Source: a virus
DNA: 33,693 nucleotides
Virus record (IMG/VR): IMGVR_UViG_3300049846_002791
Span: 1 to 33,693 of that record
Strand: one strand, 5' to 3'
Below the pieces are notes generated by a model. It searched no databases, was not told the origin of the DNA, and worked only from the letters and a program-made list of their open reading frames with translations. Shown piece after piece: positions 15,927-24,010 of this stretch (position 1 is its first letter; each line of letters starts with the position of its first letter). Both the position numbers and the translations under genes were made by a program.

Positions 15927-16547
15927 ATGGCGATCACCTACCCGCTGGCCGCGCCCGCGGTGGCGCGGTCGCGCCTGTCGATCCGCAAGATCGCCGCGGT
16001 GGGCGAATCGGTGTCCCCGTTTACGTTCGAGCAACAGGTTTACGTGCATCAGGGCGTGCGCCTTGAGGCCGACATCGAATTTCCGCTCGCCGTCAATGCC
16101 GATCACGCGCTGGTGCGCTCGTTTCTGTTTGCGCTCAACGGCAAAGAGGGCACGTTCACCATGGGCCCGGAAAACTCCAAAACACCGCGCGGCGTGATGA
16201 CCGGCAGCCCGGTGGTCAACGGCGCAGGCCAAACCGGGCGCACGCTCAGCACACGCGGCTGGACCAACAGCATCACCGGCATCGTTAAGGCGGGTGACTG
16301 GATACAGCTCGGCAGCGGCGCAACCGCGCACCTGTATCAGGTGGTGCAAGACGCCAGCAGCAACGGCAGCGGGATCGCCTCGCTGGAGCTGGGCCGGCCA
16401 TTGCTCAGCAGCCCTGCCGATGGCGCCACCATCACCGTGAGTAACCCGGTCGGCGTGTGGCGCCTCACCAGCAACGCCGTGGATTGGAGCGAGGAACTCG
16501 CCAACCTCTACGGCGCCATCAAGTTCAGCGCGCGGGAGGCCTTCTAA
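15927..16547 (+). CDS. Minor tail protein
   Basis: A protein of 206 residues directly after the tape measure gene. It is beta-rich, with F-T-F-E-Q-Q-V-Y-V-H-Q-G near the start, F-P-L-A-V-N-A-D-H-A, a G-T-F-T-M-G-P turn and a W-S-E-E-L-A-N-L-Y-G-A-I-K-F end. Position fits a distal tail or baseplate protein (the role of lambda gpM or a Dit-like protein). No specific family could be confirmed from sequence alone. Confidence 0.7.
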   Translation: MAITYPLAAPAVARSRLSIRKIAAVGESVSPFTFEQQVYVHQGVRLEADIEFPLAVNADHALVRSFLFALNGKEGTFTMGPENSKTPRGVMTGSPVVNGAGQTGRTLSTRGWTNSITGIVKAGDWIQLGSGATAHLYQVVQDASSNGSGIASLELGRPLLSSPADGATITVSNPVGVWRLTSNAVDWSEELANLYGAIKFSAREAF

Positions 16548-16567
16548 GTGCACGCATCACGCGCTCG

Positions 16568-16612
16568 AATCTCCCTTCTCCCGCCGGGAGAAGGGCCGGG
16601 GATGAGGGAGCC
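16568..16612 (+). repeat. REP-like palindromic element between tail genes
   Basis: The 71-base gap between two tail genes contains a perfect palindrome: CCCTTCTCCC (16573-16582), loop GCC, GGGAGAAGGG (16586-16595). It is followed by GCCGGGGATGAGGGAGCC. This C/T-then-G/A form with a GGGGxTGAGGG tail is the style of interspersed palindromes found in many copies in beta- and gammaproteobacterial chromosomes. It does not resemble the surrounding phage sequence. It may also act as an mRNA stem. Confidence 0.7.
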
Positions 16613-16618
16613 TCAATA

Positions 16619-17170
16619 ATGGCCCGCACCCTGGGAAGCGGCTTCAGCACCCACCTCGGCGACATGGTGGTTTACCCCGCCGTGTTCTTCGAGGGCGAAT
16701 TCGCTTCGGGCACCGTGCGCCTGTGGTCTGGCCTCGGTGACAAAAGCTGGAACGGATTTACCTGGTCGGGCGCGGGCACGCTGTTGGGCATCGGCGAGAT
16801 TCAGGAATCCACAGACCTCAAGGCCTCGGGTTTCAGCGTGTCGCTGTCGGGCATGTCGTCTGCGGTGGTGGCGAAGGCGATGGAGCTCGGCAACACCGGC
16901 AAAAAGGGCACCGTGTATTTCGCGGCGTTCGACGCTGCTGGCAATTTTTACGACACGCCCATCGTCGCCTGGCAAGGCCGGCTCGATCAACCCGTGATCG
17001 ATCTCGGCGCAGAGACCGCGACGGTCGGCATGCAATACGAGGGCCGTTTGATCGACCTCAACCGCTCGCGCGTCCGCCGTTTGACGAATGAGGATCAGCA
17101 GATCGGCTTTCCGGGCGATCTGTTTTTCCAGCATGTCGCGGCGTTGCAGAACCAGACGGATACCTGGTGA
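16619..17170 (+). CDS. Minor tail / baseplate protein
   Basis: A protein of 183 residues. The ATG at 16619 is chosen because the preceding in-frame sequence crosses the REP-like palindrome and the end of the upstream gene. It has V-R-L-W-S-G-L-G and W-x-G-x-G-x-L-L-G-I motifs, W-Q-G-R-L-D-Q-P, and the segment R-S-R-V-R-R-L-T-N-E-D-Q-Q at about 150-162 that I associate with tail proteins upstream of the NlpC/P60-like gene (DUF2163-like position). It probably links tape measure and tip. The next start overlaps its stop. Confidence 0.7.
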   Translation: MARTLGSGFSTHLGDMVVYPAVFFEGEFASGTVRLWSGLGDKSWNGFTWSGAGTLLGIGEIQESTDLKASGFSVSLSGMSSAVVAKAMELGNTGKKGTVYFAAFDAAGNFYDTPIVAWQGRLDQPVIDLGAETATVGMQYEGRLIDLNRSRVRRLTNEDQQIGFPGDLFFQHVAALQNQTDTW

Positions 17171-17637
17171 TGATCCCCCTTGACCCGTTGCCCGCCGCGC
17201 GCGTGCAGGGCTGGGAATCTCGTCTTATTGCTGTGATCGAGGCCGCGCGCGAGCGTGAATACGCGCTGGGCGTGCACGATTGCTTCAGCTTCACCTGCGC
17301 GGTGGTGCATGCGCTGACCGGCGTTGACCGCTGGCCGTTGTTTGGCGGCTACACCAGCAAGCGCGAATCGCTTGCGCGCATCGCCCAATACGGCAGCACT
17401 TTTGAAAAAGCCTACGATTATTTCTTCGGCGCAACCGCGCGCCTGCCGTCGCCGCTGTTCGCGCAGCGTGGCGACATCCTCGCCATCCAGACCACCGACG
17501 GTGTGAAGCACCTGGGCGTGTGCGGCGGGCCGTACGTGCTGCTGCTGTCCGATCACGGCATGGCCTCGACGCCGCTGGATCACGCGCGGGTGCAGGCAGG
17601 CTTCTATACCGCAGCATGGAAGGTGGGCCGTGCCTGA
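17167..17637 (+). CDS. NlpC/P60-like tail peptidase (DUF6950-type)
   Basis: A protein of 156 residues from GTG 17167, or 155 from ATG 17170; both overlap the previous stop. L-G-V-H-D-C-F-S-F at about 35-43 presents the candidate nucleophile cysteine, and V-K-H-L-G-V-C-G-G at about 116-124 the candidate histidine, the pattern of NlpC/P60-related tail proteins. A Q-R-G-D-I-L-A-I-Q segment precedes the histidine, as in the family. It lies just upstream of the J-like tip gene, the place of lambda gpK, and may cut peptidoglycan during DNA entry. Confidence 0.8.
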   Translation: MMIPLDPLPAARVQGWESRLIAVIEAAREREYALGVHDCFSFTCAVVHALTGVDRWPLFGGYTSKRESLARIAQYGSTFEKAYDYFFGATARLPSPLFAQRGDILAIQTTDGVKHLGVCGGPYVLLLSDHGMASTPLDHARVQAGFYTAAWKVGRA

Positions 17638-20600
17638 GTCGTTAGCGCTCGCGTTTTCGTATTTTTTTGAAGCTGCGGGCACCGCCAGCGTAGGCACCGC
17701 CGCCGAGGCCGTTGCTGCCGGCGCAATTACGGCGAGCGAAATCGCGGGCGCTTCGGCTGCCAGTGCAGCGGGCGCAGGCGCCCTTGCCACTGCCGCCAGC
17801 TTCATCGGCCGCTCTGTCGTCGGCGCAGTCACCTCGATGGCGTTGTCTGCCGCGTTCAGCCGTAGCGCTACCAACAAAAGCCCGCTGGGCCTGTCGGTGG
17901 GCGCTGCGGGTGCGCTGGCGGATCAGGCGCGCACGCTGTCTGGCATCGCAGCCGCAGGCGAGTGGGAAGTCGTCTATGGCCGGGCACGCAAGGGCGGGCG
18001 CTATGTGTTCCGCACGGTGACGGATGTGCACGACAACGCCACGCTGACCGAGGAGCTGGCCGTGCCGTACAGCGATCCGTACAGCGTCACGGTGAGCCGC
18101 GCGGATGTGTGGGGCGGCACGGTGTCCATCGATTCGCCGCAATACGATGAGGATTCTGCATCGTATCGCTACGTGTCCGTGCCCTACAGTGTCAGCGGCG
18201 GCACCTACACGTTCGACCCTGGCTGGGCCGGCAGCACCGTGCGCATTTCATACACTGCCACCGGTGCGGGGCCTGTGTCCAATCACCTGCTGCACCTGGT
18301 GCTGGTGCTGGCCTCGCATCAGTGCGAGGCCATCGACGCGATCTACTTCGGCAATGACCTGGTCGAGCTGGACGGCGCGGGCAACGCCACCGGCAAATAC
18401 GCCGGGCATGTGTACATCGAAAAATACCTCGGCAGCGACACGCAACCCGCCAGCGCTGCGCTGATCGCCGCGGCCCCCGACAAGTGGACCACCGAGCACC
18501 GCGGGCGCGGGCACTGTTACCTGTATGTGCGGCTGCTGCGTAACAATAATCTGTTCCCGCAGGGCATGCCCAACATCAGCGTCGAGATGCGCGGGCGCAA
18601 TCAGATATTCGACGTGCGCGACAGCGGCACGCGCTACACCGAAAACGCCGCGCTCATCATCGCGGATTATCTTAATAATTCGACGTTTGGACTTGGCGCC
18701 GCATACACCTCCGAGATCGACAGCACGCAGTTGATCGCCGCTGCGAACCTGTGCGATGAGGATTTGTCGCTTGCGGCCGGCGGGTGGGAAAAGCGCTACG
18801 CCATCAACGGCGTCATCAACACCGGGCAGACGCCGCAAGACATTCTCGGCAAGCTGTTGACCGCGATGGCCGGGCAGATCGTCTATATCGGCGGCAAGTG
18901 GTTTGTGCACCCCGGCGCATGGGTGGCGCCGGCGATGTCGTTCGCCGAAGGCGACTGCGCGGGCAACATTCAGGTGTCGCCCGCGATCAGCAACCGCGAC
19001 AAGTTCAACGCGGTCAAGGGCGTGTATGTGTCGCCCGCGAACCTGTGGCAGCCGAGCGACTTTCCGGCGATACAAAGCTCGACGTTCAAAACGCAGGACA
19101 ACAACGAACTGCGCTGGGCGGATATCGAGCTGCCGTTCACCATCACCGCGTCCGCGGCGCAGCGCCTGGCGAAAATATTCCTGCTCGAAAACCGCCAGCA
19201 GATCACCTGCACCGTGCCCATGAAAATGCAGGCGTACCGCGCCAAGCCGCCGGAGGTGATTCAGTTCAGCAACGCGTTCTATGGCTGGACAAACAAAAAT
19301 TTCCGCATCCAGGAATTGAAGTTTGCATTCGGCGAAACGCTCACCACGCGCCTCGCGCTGCGCGAGACGGACTCCACCGTCTACGACTGGAGCACCAGCG
19401 AAGAGCAGGCCGTTGACCCCGCGCCGAATACGCAATTGCCGGACCCCGGTGTGGTGAAGCCGCCCGGCGTGGTGACCGTGACCGAAGAGGTCTACCGCAA
19501 CTTCGGCAGCGGCGCAAAAAGCAAGGCCATTGTCACCTGGGTGGATGCCGGCGATTCGTCGGTCGTGGGCTATGACGTGCAATGGCTTAACCGTGACACC
19601 GGCGTCTCGGTTTCTGATACCGGCGTGGTGGGCAATCGCTACGAGATTTTCGACACCACCGCGGCGACGTATCTTGTCCAGGTGCGCGGGTACAACATCC
19701 TCGGCGCGCGCAGCACCTGGTCTGCGGTGCAGGTGGCGTTGTCCGGGCTGACGGCGCCGCCGCCCGACGTGCCGTGGTTTGTGATCGATGATGATGTGGT
19801 GGCGTGGAATGCGCCGGATGATCTCGACGTGTCCGGTTACGTGCTGCGCTTTCATTACGGAGTGAACTTGTCATGGGGCGACGCCAACCCCCTGCACGGC
19901 GGCCTGGTGACACAAAGTCCGTTCACATTGACACCGCGCCCCGCCGGGCAGGTGACGCTGATGATCAAGGCGGTCGACGCGCTGGGCACCGAGAGCGCAA
20001 ACCCTGCGTACATCATCACCGATCTGGGCGACCCGCAGGTGGCCAATGTGGTGGAGACCATAGACCTCGGCGCGCTGGGCTGGCCGGGCGACATTGTCAA
20101 TGGCGCCATCACCGGCGGCGCGATCAAAGCCAACGACGCGTCGGGCCTGATGTGGGGCGCGAACGAAAACACTGCGATGTGGAGCTTTGACAGCGCCCTG
20201 ATGTGGCACGCGACCATCTATTTTGATCTTTACTACGTGGCCACGGTGTGGCCCACGCAGGCGGGCGCCGGCAGTCAGCTCACCCTGGCGCACAGCATTG
20301 ATGGTGTGGGCTACAGCATCGAATATCGGCGCAACGGGCCTGCGGCGATGTGGTCGGTGCCCGATGAGCTGATGTGGAGCGGCGACGATACGCGGCTGAT
20401 GTGGACGCCGCCGCCGGGCGACTTCCCGCGCCCGATGTGGCACAACGCCGGCGATCTGATGTGGTCTGCCGACGCCGGCAAACTGATGTGGCAGGTGATG
20501 CAGGGCGGATTCCAGACGTGGCCTGGAGAGATTACCGCACTCAATGAGCCTTACGATTTTCGTGTGTCGATTCTGCGCGGCGCCACGCGCGGGCAGATCA

Positions 20601-20863
20601 ACAGCATGGTGTTCACGGTGGACATGCCCGACATCGTGGAGCGACTTAACGACGTTGCAATCGCGTCTGGCGGCACCAACCTGCCGATCACCAAAACCTA
20701 CCGCGCCATCAAGAACATCAATTTCACGGTGCAGAGCGATGGGCACGGCGGCATCGGCGGCCAGATCGTCAACAAGCAGGTGAGCGGGCCGAACGTGAAA
20801 GTTTACGACGCCGCGGGCGCAGCCGTGGCGGGTGTCATCGACGCAGTCATACAGGGGTACTAA
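17630..20863 (+). CDS. Tail tip / host specificity protein (J-like)
   Basis: A protein of 1077 residues, GTG start at 17630 overlapping the previous gene, with an AAGGTGGG site upstream. It begins with an Ala/Gly-rich hydrophobic region (about 14-80), then a long beta-rich hub region (about 90-600) with Q-T-P-Q-D-I-L-G-K-L-L. Two fibronectin III-like domains follow at about 610-710 and 725-800. The C-terminal quarter holds nine Met-Trp pairs (residues 841-954). It is the central tip fibre hub that contacts the host. Identification rests on size, position and domain order. Confidence 0.85.
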   Translation: MPESLALAFSYFFEAAGTASVGTAAEAVAAGAITASEIAGASAASAAGAGALATAASFIGRSVVGAVTSMALSAAFSRSATNKSPLGLSVGAAGALADQARTLSGIAAAGEWEVVYGRARKGGRYVFRTVTDVHDNATLTEELAVPYSDPYSVTVSRADVWGGTVSIDSPQYDEDSASYRYVSVPYSVSGGTYTFDPGWAGSTVRISYTATGAGPVSNHLLHLVLVLASHQCEAIDAIYFGNDLVELDGAGNATGKYAGHVYIEKYLGSDTQPASAALIAAAPDKWTTEHRGRGHCYLYVRLLRNNNLFPQGMPNISVEMRGRNQIFDVRDSGTRYTENAALIIADYLNNSTFGLGAAYTSEIDSTQLIAAANLCDEDLSLAAGGWEKRYAINGVINTGQTPQDILGKLLTAMAGQIVYIGGKWFVHPGAWVAPAMSFAEGDCAGNIQVSPAISNRDKFNAVKGVYVSPANLWQPSDFPAIQSSTFKTQDNNELRWADIELPFTITASAAQRLAKIFLLENRQQITCTVPMKMQAYRAKPPEVIQFSNAFYGWTNKNFRIQELKFAFGETLTTRLALRETDSTVYDWSTSEEQAVDPAPNTQLPDPGVVKPPGVVTVTEEVYRNFGSGAKSKAIVTWVDAGDSSVVGYDVQWLNRDTGVSVSDTGVVGNRYEIFDTTAATYLVQVRGYNILGARSTWSAVQVALSGLTAPPPDVPWFVIDDDVVAWNAPDDLDVSGYVLRFHYGVNLSWGDANPLHGGLVTQSPFTLTPRPAGQVTLMIKAVDALGTESANPAYIITDLGDPQVANVVETIDLGALGWPGDIVNGAITGGAIKANDASGLMWGANENTAMWSFDSALMWHATIYFDLYYVATVWPTQAGAGSQLTLAHSIDGVGYSIEYRRNGPAAMWSVPDELMWSGDDTRLMWTPPPGDFPRPMWHNAGDLMWSADAGKLMWQVMQGGFQTWPGEITALNEPYDFRVSILRGATRGQINSMVFTVDMPDIVERLNDVAIASGGTNLPITKTYRAIKNINFTVQSDGHGGIGGQIVNKQVSGPNVKVYDAAGAAVAGVIDAVIQGY
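20150..20491 (+). repeat. Nine Met-Trp repeats in the tip protein
   Basis: Codons ATG TGG occur nine times between 20150 and 20491, mostly as (L/A/P)-M-W with 8 or 9 residues between copies (for example LMWSGDDTR then LMWT). There is one block of three and one block of six, separated by about 38 residues of ordinary beta sequence. At the DNA level the repeats share CTGATGTGG. The regular spacing suggests short stacked beta turns with buried Trp; the function is unknown. Confidence 0.85.
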
Positions 20864-20865
20864 TC

Positions 20866-21477
20866 ATGCCAGCAACCGCACTACCAGCAGCCACCGCATT
20901 CACCGACGCATCGGTCACCGAGGGTGGATTTAAAACCGCCATCACCGATATGAGGTCATACCTGTCCTGGTTATTCGGAACGACAGGCGACAAAATCGAC
21001 CTCGCAAACCACGGGCAAATCAAATTTCCAGCCACGCAGAATCCATCGTCCGACGGCAACACGCTCGACGATTACGAGGAGGGGTCGTTCACGCCGACAC
21101 TGACGGCAGTGACATCGGGGTCGGTGACCACGTACAACTACCAGGAGGGCCGCTACGTAAAGATCGGCAAACTGGTCTGGGTGCACGGCATCGTCGGTGC
21201 CTCCAATATTGGGACGGCGACCGGCAATGTGCGCCTGAGCGGTTTGCCTTTTACTTCCAGCAATTCCGGCAGCGCCAACGGCGCTGGCGGGGGCGCGCTC
21301 TTCACCTTCAGCCTGGCTACGAGCGACAAGCCGCCGGGCTTGTTGGTGGCCCTCAACCAGACGTATGCGGACGTTTCGTACCAGAATTCCGGCGTGGATT
21401 CTGCGGTGGTGTTCGGCACGCACCTTGCAAACGGCAGTTATTTCCGCTTCAATTTTTGTTATCTCGCGGCGAATTAA
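20866..21477 (+). CDS. Tail fibre / receptor-binding protein
   Basis: A protein of 203 residues. The centre has N-T-L-D-D-Y-E-E-G-S-F-T-P-T-L, then G-R-Y-V-K-I-G-K-L-V-W-V-H, then G-T-A-T-G-N-V-R-L-S-G-L-P-F, a series widely found in the C-terminal receptor-binding parts of phage tail fibres and spikes. The N-terminus (T-D-A-S-V-T-E-G-G-F-K) looks like a short attachment region. It lies right after the J-like gene and before a small fibre-associated gene, the usual place. Confidence 0.78.
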   Translation: MPATALPAATAFTDASVTEGGFKTAITDMRSYLSWLFGTTGDKIDLANHGQIKFPATQNPSSDGNTLDDYEEGSFTPTLTAVTSGSVTTYNYQEGRYVKIGKLVWVHGIVGASNIGTATGNVRLSGLPFTSSNSGSANGAGGGALFTFSLATSDKPPGLLVALNQTYADVSYQNSGVDSAVVFGTHLANGSYFRFNFCYLAAN

Positions 21478-21489
21478 CGGAGATCGCGC

Positions 21490-21753
21490 ATGGAAACCAT
21501 CATCACACATCAGGCCGAAACGCTGGCGACGGGCCACGTGCAGTGGCGTAAAACGACGGCCTACATTCACGACGGGCGCGTCATCGGGCAGGAACATCAC
21601 CGGCGTGTGCTTGCGCCTGGTGATGCGCTGGACGATGTGCCAGATGAAATAGTTTCCGTCGCGCGTGCGTGGTGGACGCCCGCGATGATCGATATCCATA
21701 AACGTCTCGCGGAAGAAGCGGCGCGGATGCGCCCGGCGCCCGGCCATGCTTGA
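21490..21753 (+). CDS. Small fibre-associated protein
   Basis: A protein of 87 residues with CGGAG before the ATG. It has the pattern of short proteins often found after siphovirus fibre genes: a beta start, R-D/H-G-x-x-I-x-x-x-x-H-R-R-V-L-A-P-G-D, then a helical end. It may help fibre assembly or attachment; the function is not known. It overlaps the next gene by 8 bases. Confidence 0.6.
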   Translation: METIITHQAETLATGHVQWRKTTAYIHDGRVIGQEHHRRVLAPGDALDDVPDEIVSVARAWWTPAMIDIHKRLAEEAARMRPAPGHA

Positions 21754-22069
21754 ACAACTCGCCGCCGCGCTCGGCATCAAAAAAGGCGTGATGCTGTGGG
21801 GCGCGCTCGGCGCGCTGGTGTCGTTCAACTTTGCCGGGCATCTGCCCGTGGTGGCGCGCGTGGGCTATCTGTGTAGCGGTGCTGCGTGCGCGTGGGTGGG
21901 TGCGCCGGCGGTGGCCGAGCACTTTTCGCTATCCGACAAGGCCATGCTCGCGGTGGCGTTTGTGATCGGCGTCTTCGGCGTGAATTTTTTGGTGAAGATC
22001 AACGACGCCATCCGCGAAACCAAGCTGGGTGAATACCTCGCCACGTGGTTCAAGCGACCGGGGGCGTGA
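21746..22069 (+). CDS. Putative holin or lysis membrane protein 1
   Basis: A protein of 107 residues with hydrophobic stretches at about 15-30, 36-56 and 67-84, and a charged C-terminus ending K-R-P-G-A. It is the first gene of the lysis block and overlaps the fibre-associated gene. A holin is plausible because the endolysin lacks a signal peptide and needs one, but three membrane proteins in this block compete for the role. Confidence 0.55.
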   Translation: MLEQLAAALGIKKGVMLWGALGALVSFNFAGHLPVVARVGYLCSGAACAWVGAPAVAEHFSLSDKAMLAVAFVIGVFGVNFLVKINDAIRETKLGEYLATWFKRPGA

Positions 22070-22070
22070 C

Positions 22071-22373
22071 ATGGAGATGATCTGCATGGTGATGTTTGCA
22101 GCGGTGGCTGCACTCGCGGCGGTGTCGATGTTCATGGCGCTGTGGTGCAAATACGATGATGGCCTGTTCGGCAAGCTCGCGCTGCTGTGCGTATGCGCCG
22201 GCGCGACGATGATCGTTGTCGAGTGGGCGTTCAAAATCAAAACCTACGAATGGCCGCCCGAAGTGGTGCTGATGGTGGCCGGCCTCGCATGCTTTTATCT
22301 GCGGCATATCGCGCGCCGATTGCATCGGTTGCGCGCGCGGTTTCCGCTGCGGCGCGCTGGGGATAGGGCATGA
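22071..22373 (+). CDS. Putative lysis membrane protein 2
   Basis: A protein of 100 residues from ATG 22071; a further upstream ATG at 22029 lies inside the previous gene and is less likely. Three hydrophobic segments (about 3-22, 34-51 and 61-78) are followed by a strongly basic tail (R-H-I-A-R-R-L-H-R-L-R-A-R). It may be a holin or an antiholin. Its stop overlaps the endolysin ATG (ATGA), so the two are translated together. Confidence 0.55.
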   Translation: MEMICMVMFAAVAALAAVSMFMALWCKYDDGLFGKLALLCVCAGATMIVVEWAFKIKTYEWPPEVVLMVAGLACFYLRHIARRLHRLRARFPLRRAGDRA

Positions 22374-23176
22374 TTACAGTCAACGAACAAACGCTGCGCG
22401 CCATTGCGCCGATGCGCGGCGCAAATGACCGCATGCAGGCCGCGCAGGCGGCGCTCATCACCGCGCTGGGGCCGCTGCTCACGCCCACGCTGGAAAAGTG
22501 GGCGATCAATACGCCGCTGCGCATCGCGCACTTCCTCGGCCAGTGCTGCCATGAGAGCGACGGGTTTTCAACGACCACGGAATACGCGAGCGGCATTGCG
22601 TACGAGGGGCGCGTCCGTGATCTCGGCAACGACGCACCGGGTGATGGCGTCAAGTTTCGTGGTCATGGGTTGATACAAACCACGGGCAAGGCCAACCACT
22701 ACCGTGCAGCAGATGCGCTGGGGATCCCGCGTGAGCAGATCGTCGACTATCTCAAGACCCCGAAAGGTGCGCTCGACTCTGCGTGTTTGTTCTGGCGTGA
22801 CAAAAATCTCAATCGTCACGCCGACGCGGATGACGTGATGCGTGTCACCGAGATTGTCAACGGTGGCCACTACGGTCTGAGCGAACGCCGACTTTACACC
22901 GCCCGCGCCAAGCAGGCGCTCAACCTGCCGCTGGTCGTCGACATCAGCATGCGCGCACCCGCCGGCGTGCCCGTGCTCGCGCGCGGCGTGGCGAGCACGG
23001 CGGTGCCCGAACTGCAACGCGCGCTGCGCGTGGCGGGCTACGACATCGTGGTCGACGGCGATTTCGGCGCGGCGACGGAAACCGCAGTGAAACATTTTCA
23101 GCAAACGCACCAGCTCACGCCGGACGGAGTCGTTGGCCCCACGACGTGGGCGAAGCTTAAACCTCAAGGAGCGTAA
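22370..23176 (+). CDS. Endolysin: GH19 glycosidase plus peptidoglycan-binding domain
   Basis: A protein of 268 residues that cuts cell wall glycan at lysis. The N-terminal GH19 (chitinase/lysozyme-like) domain has A-H-F-L-G-Q-C-C-H-E-S-D-G-F with catalytic Glu62 and a second acidic candidate Glu71, followed by F-R-G-H-G-L-I-Q-T-T-G at 96-106. Residues about 207-264 are a PG_binding_1 domain (L-Q-R-A-L-R-V-A-G-Y, then V-D-G-D-F-G-x-x-T). There is no signal peptide, so release depends on a holin. Confidence 0.93.
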   Translation: MITVNEQTLRAIAPMRGANDRMQAAQAALITALGPLLTPTLEKWAINTPLRIAHFLGQCCHESDGFSTTTEYASGIAYEGRVRDLGNDAPGDGVKFRGHGLIQTTGKANHYRAADALGIPREQIVDYLKTPKGALDSACLFWRDKNLNRHADADDVMRVTEIVNGGHYGLSERRLYTARAKQALNLPLVVDISMRAPAGVPVLARGVASTAVPELQRALRVAGYDIVVDGDFGAATETAVKHFQQTHQLTPDGVVGPTTWAKLKPQGA

Positions 23177-23178
23177 AA

Positions 23179-23403
23179 ATGGAAAAGTTCAAGGCGAAGC
23201 TGCAGGGCGCATGGAAATCGTTCACCGTGTGGGTCAACGGCGTGGCCGCCGTGGTGTTGGCGCTGCTGCCGTTTTTGCAGCAGCAACTGCCGGCGTTGCA
23301 GCCGTACCTGGGCGCCGACATCTACCGCAACGCGATGCTGGCGCTGGTGGTGATCAATATCGCGCTGCGCTTCAAAACGGATAGGGGACTGGAGAGTAAG
23401 TAG
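23179..23403 (+). CDS. Small lysis-region membrane protein (holin candidate 3)
   Basis: A protein of 74 residues two bases after the endolysin stop, with AAGGAG about 9 bases before the ATG. It has A-W-K-S-F-T-V-W-V-N-G-V near the start, one hydrophobic segment at about 19-35, a Q/P stretch and a second segment at about 50-64, ending R-F-K-T-D-R-G-L. This pattern recurs in small proteins next to phage endolysins annotated as holins. The GTG of the Rz gene overlaps its stop. Confidence 0.6.
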   Translation: MEKFKAKLQGAWKSFTVWVNGVAAVVLALLPFLQQQLPALQPYLGADIYRNAMLALVVINIALRFKTDRGLESK

Positions 23404-23918
23404 TGCTGGGCCTGCTCGGCATCGCGCTGCCCTGGTGGTCGCGCTGGGCGGCGCTCGCCCTGCTGGCGGCCGCGTGCGCCGGCTGGGGCGCGATGGCCAT
23501 GCACAAGCACGACGGCGTGCGATACGAGGCGCTGGCGCGTGAGTTTGCCGCTTTCCGGGCCAAGGAAGCGGCGGAGGGCGAAGCGGCCCGCCAGCGCGCG
23601 CTCCTGCAAACTTCGAACGATTTAAAAGCGAAGGAGAAAGCCGATGCCGACCTTAAAGCCGCGCGTGCTGCTGCTGCTGTTGCTGCTGATGGCTGGTTGC
23701 GCCTCGCCGCCAGCCGTGCCGGTGGCGGTTACCTGCCCCCCGCCGCCGCCACTACCGGCGGTGCTGACCGAGGCGTCTGCCTCGCCCGCGCCGAATTTGA
23801 GCGCATCATGGGCGAGCTTGATCGAGAGGGTGCGCGACTCGCTGCGGCAGGCGATAACTGCGCCGTAGATCTGGCGGCGGCTCGGCGATGGGCGGCCGGG
23901 CAGGAAAAACGCGATTAG
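23403..23918 (+). CDS. Rz: Inner membrane spanin subunit (Rz-like)
   Basis: A protein of 171 residues from GTG 23403 (TAGTG overlap). It has one N-terminal membrane anchor at about 10-33, then a long charged, Ala/Lys/Glu-rich helical periplasmic part typical of i-spanins. With its partner encoded inside it, it fuses inner and outer membranes at the last lysis step. The presence of spanins implies a Gram-negative host. Confidence 0.85.
   Translation: MLGLLGIALPWWSRWAALALLAAACAGWGAMAMHKHDGVRYEALAREFAAFRAKEAAEGEAARQRALLQTSNDLKAKEKADADLKAARAAAAVAADGWLRLAASRAGGGYLPPAAATTGGADRGVCLARAEFERIMGELDREGARLAAAGDNCAVDLAAARRWAAGQEKRD
23644..23868 (+). CDS. Rz1: Outer membrane spanin lipoprotein (Rz1-like), nested in Rz
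   Basis: A protein of 74 residues, entirely inside Rz in the +1 frame. The start is K-P-R followed by a run of Leu, then the lipobox M-A-G-C with Cys19 as lipid attachment. The mature part is proline-rich (C-P-P-P-P-P-L-P), typical of o-spanins, and Cys31 is available for a disulfide dimer. Ribosome binding is provided by AAGGAGAAAG just upstream. The nested arrangement matches lambda Rz/Rz1. Confidence 0.9.
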   Translation: MPTLKPRVLLLLLLLMAGCASPPAVPVAVTCPPPPPLPAVLTEASASPAPNLSASWASLIERVRDSLRQAITAP

Positions 23919-23990
23919 ACGCGCTGGGGCGAAATCCGGGGTATCCGGGTAGCGGGCGCGGGGCGGCGTGAGCGTGGCGGGGCCTTCCGC

Positions 23991-24010
23991 AACGCGCTAC
24001 GCGCGTTTTG
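23991..24010 (+). terminator. Possible terminator at the end of the late operon
   Basis: AACGCGC (23991-23997), loop TAC, GCGCGTT (24001-24007), followed by two more T. This gives a 7-bp stem but a short T run. It lies between the last rightward late gene and the end of a leftward gene, overlapping the stop codon of the latter. It could terminate the late transcript weakly. Confidence 0.4.

Noticed and set aside
14090-15937. 615-residue reverse-strand frame opposite the tape measure gene
   Set aside because: Composition is rich in Arg, Leu, His and Ala, as expected from antisense translation of a GC-rich gene; the tape measure evidence is strong.
18248-19855. 535-residue reverse-strand frame opposite the tip gene
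   Set aside because: Same antisense shadow pattern; the forward frame has fibronectin-like domains and a consistent operon.
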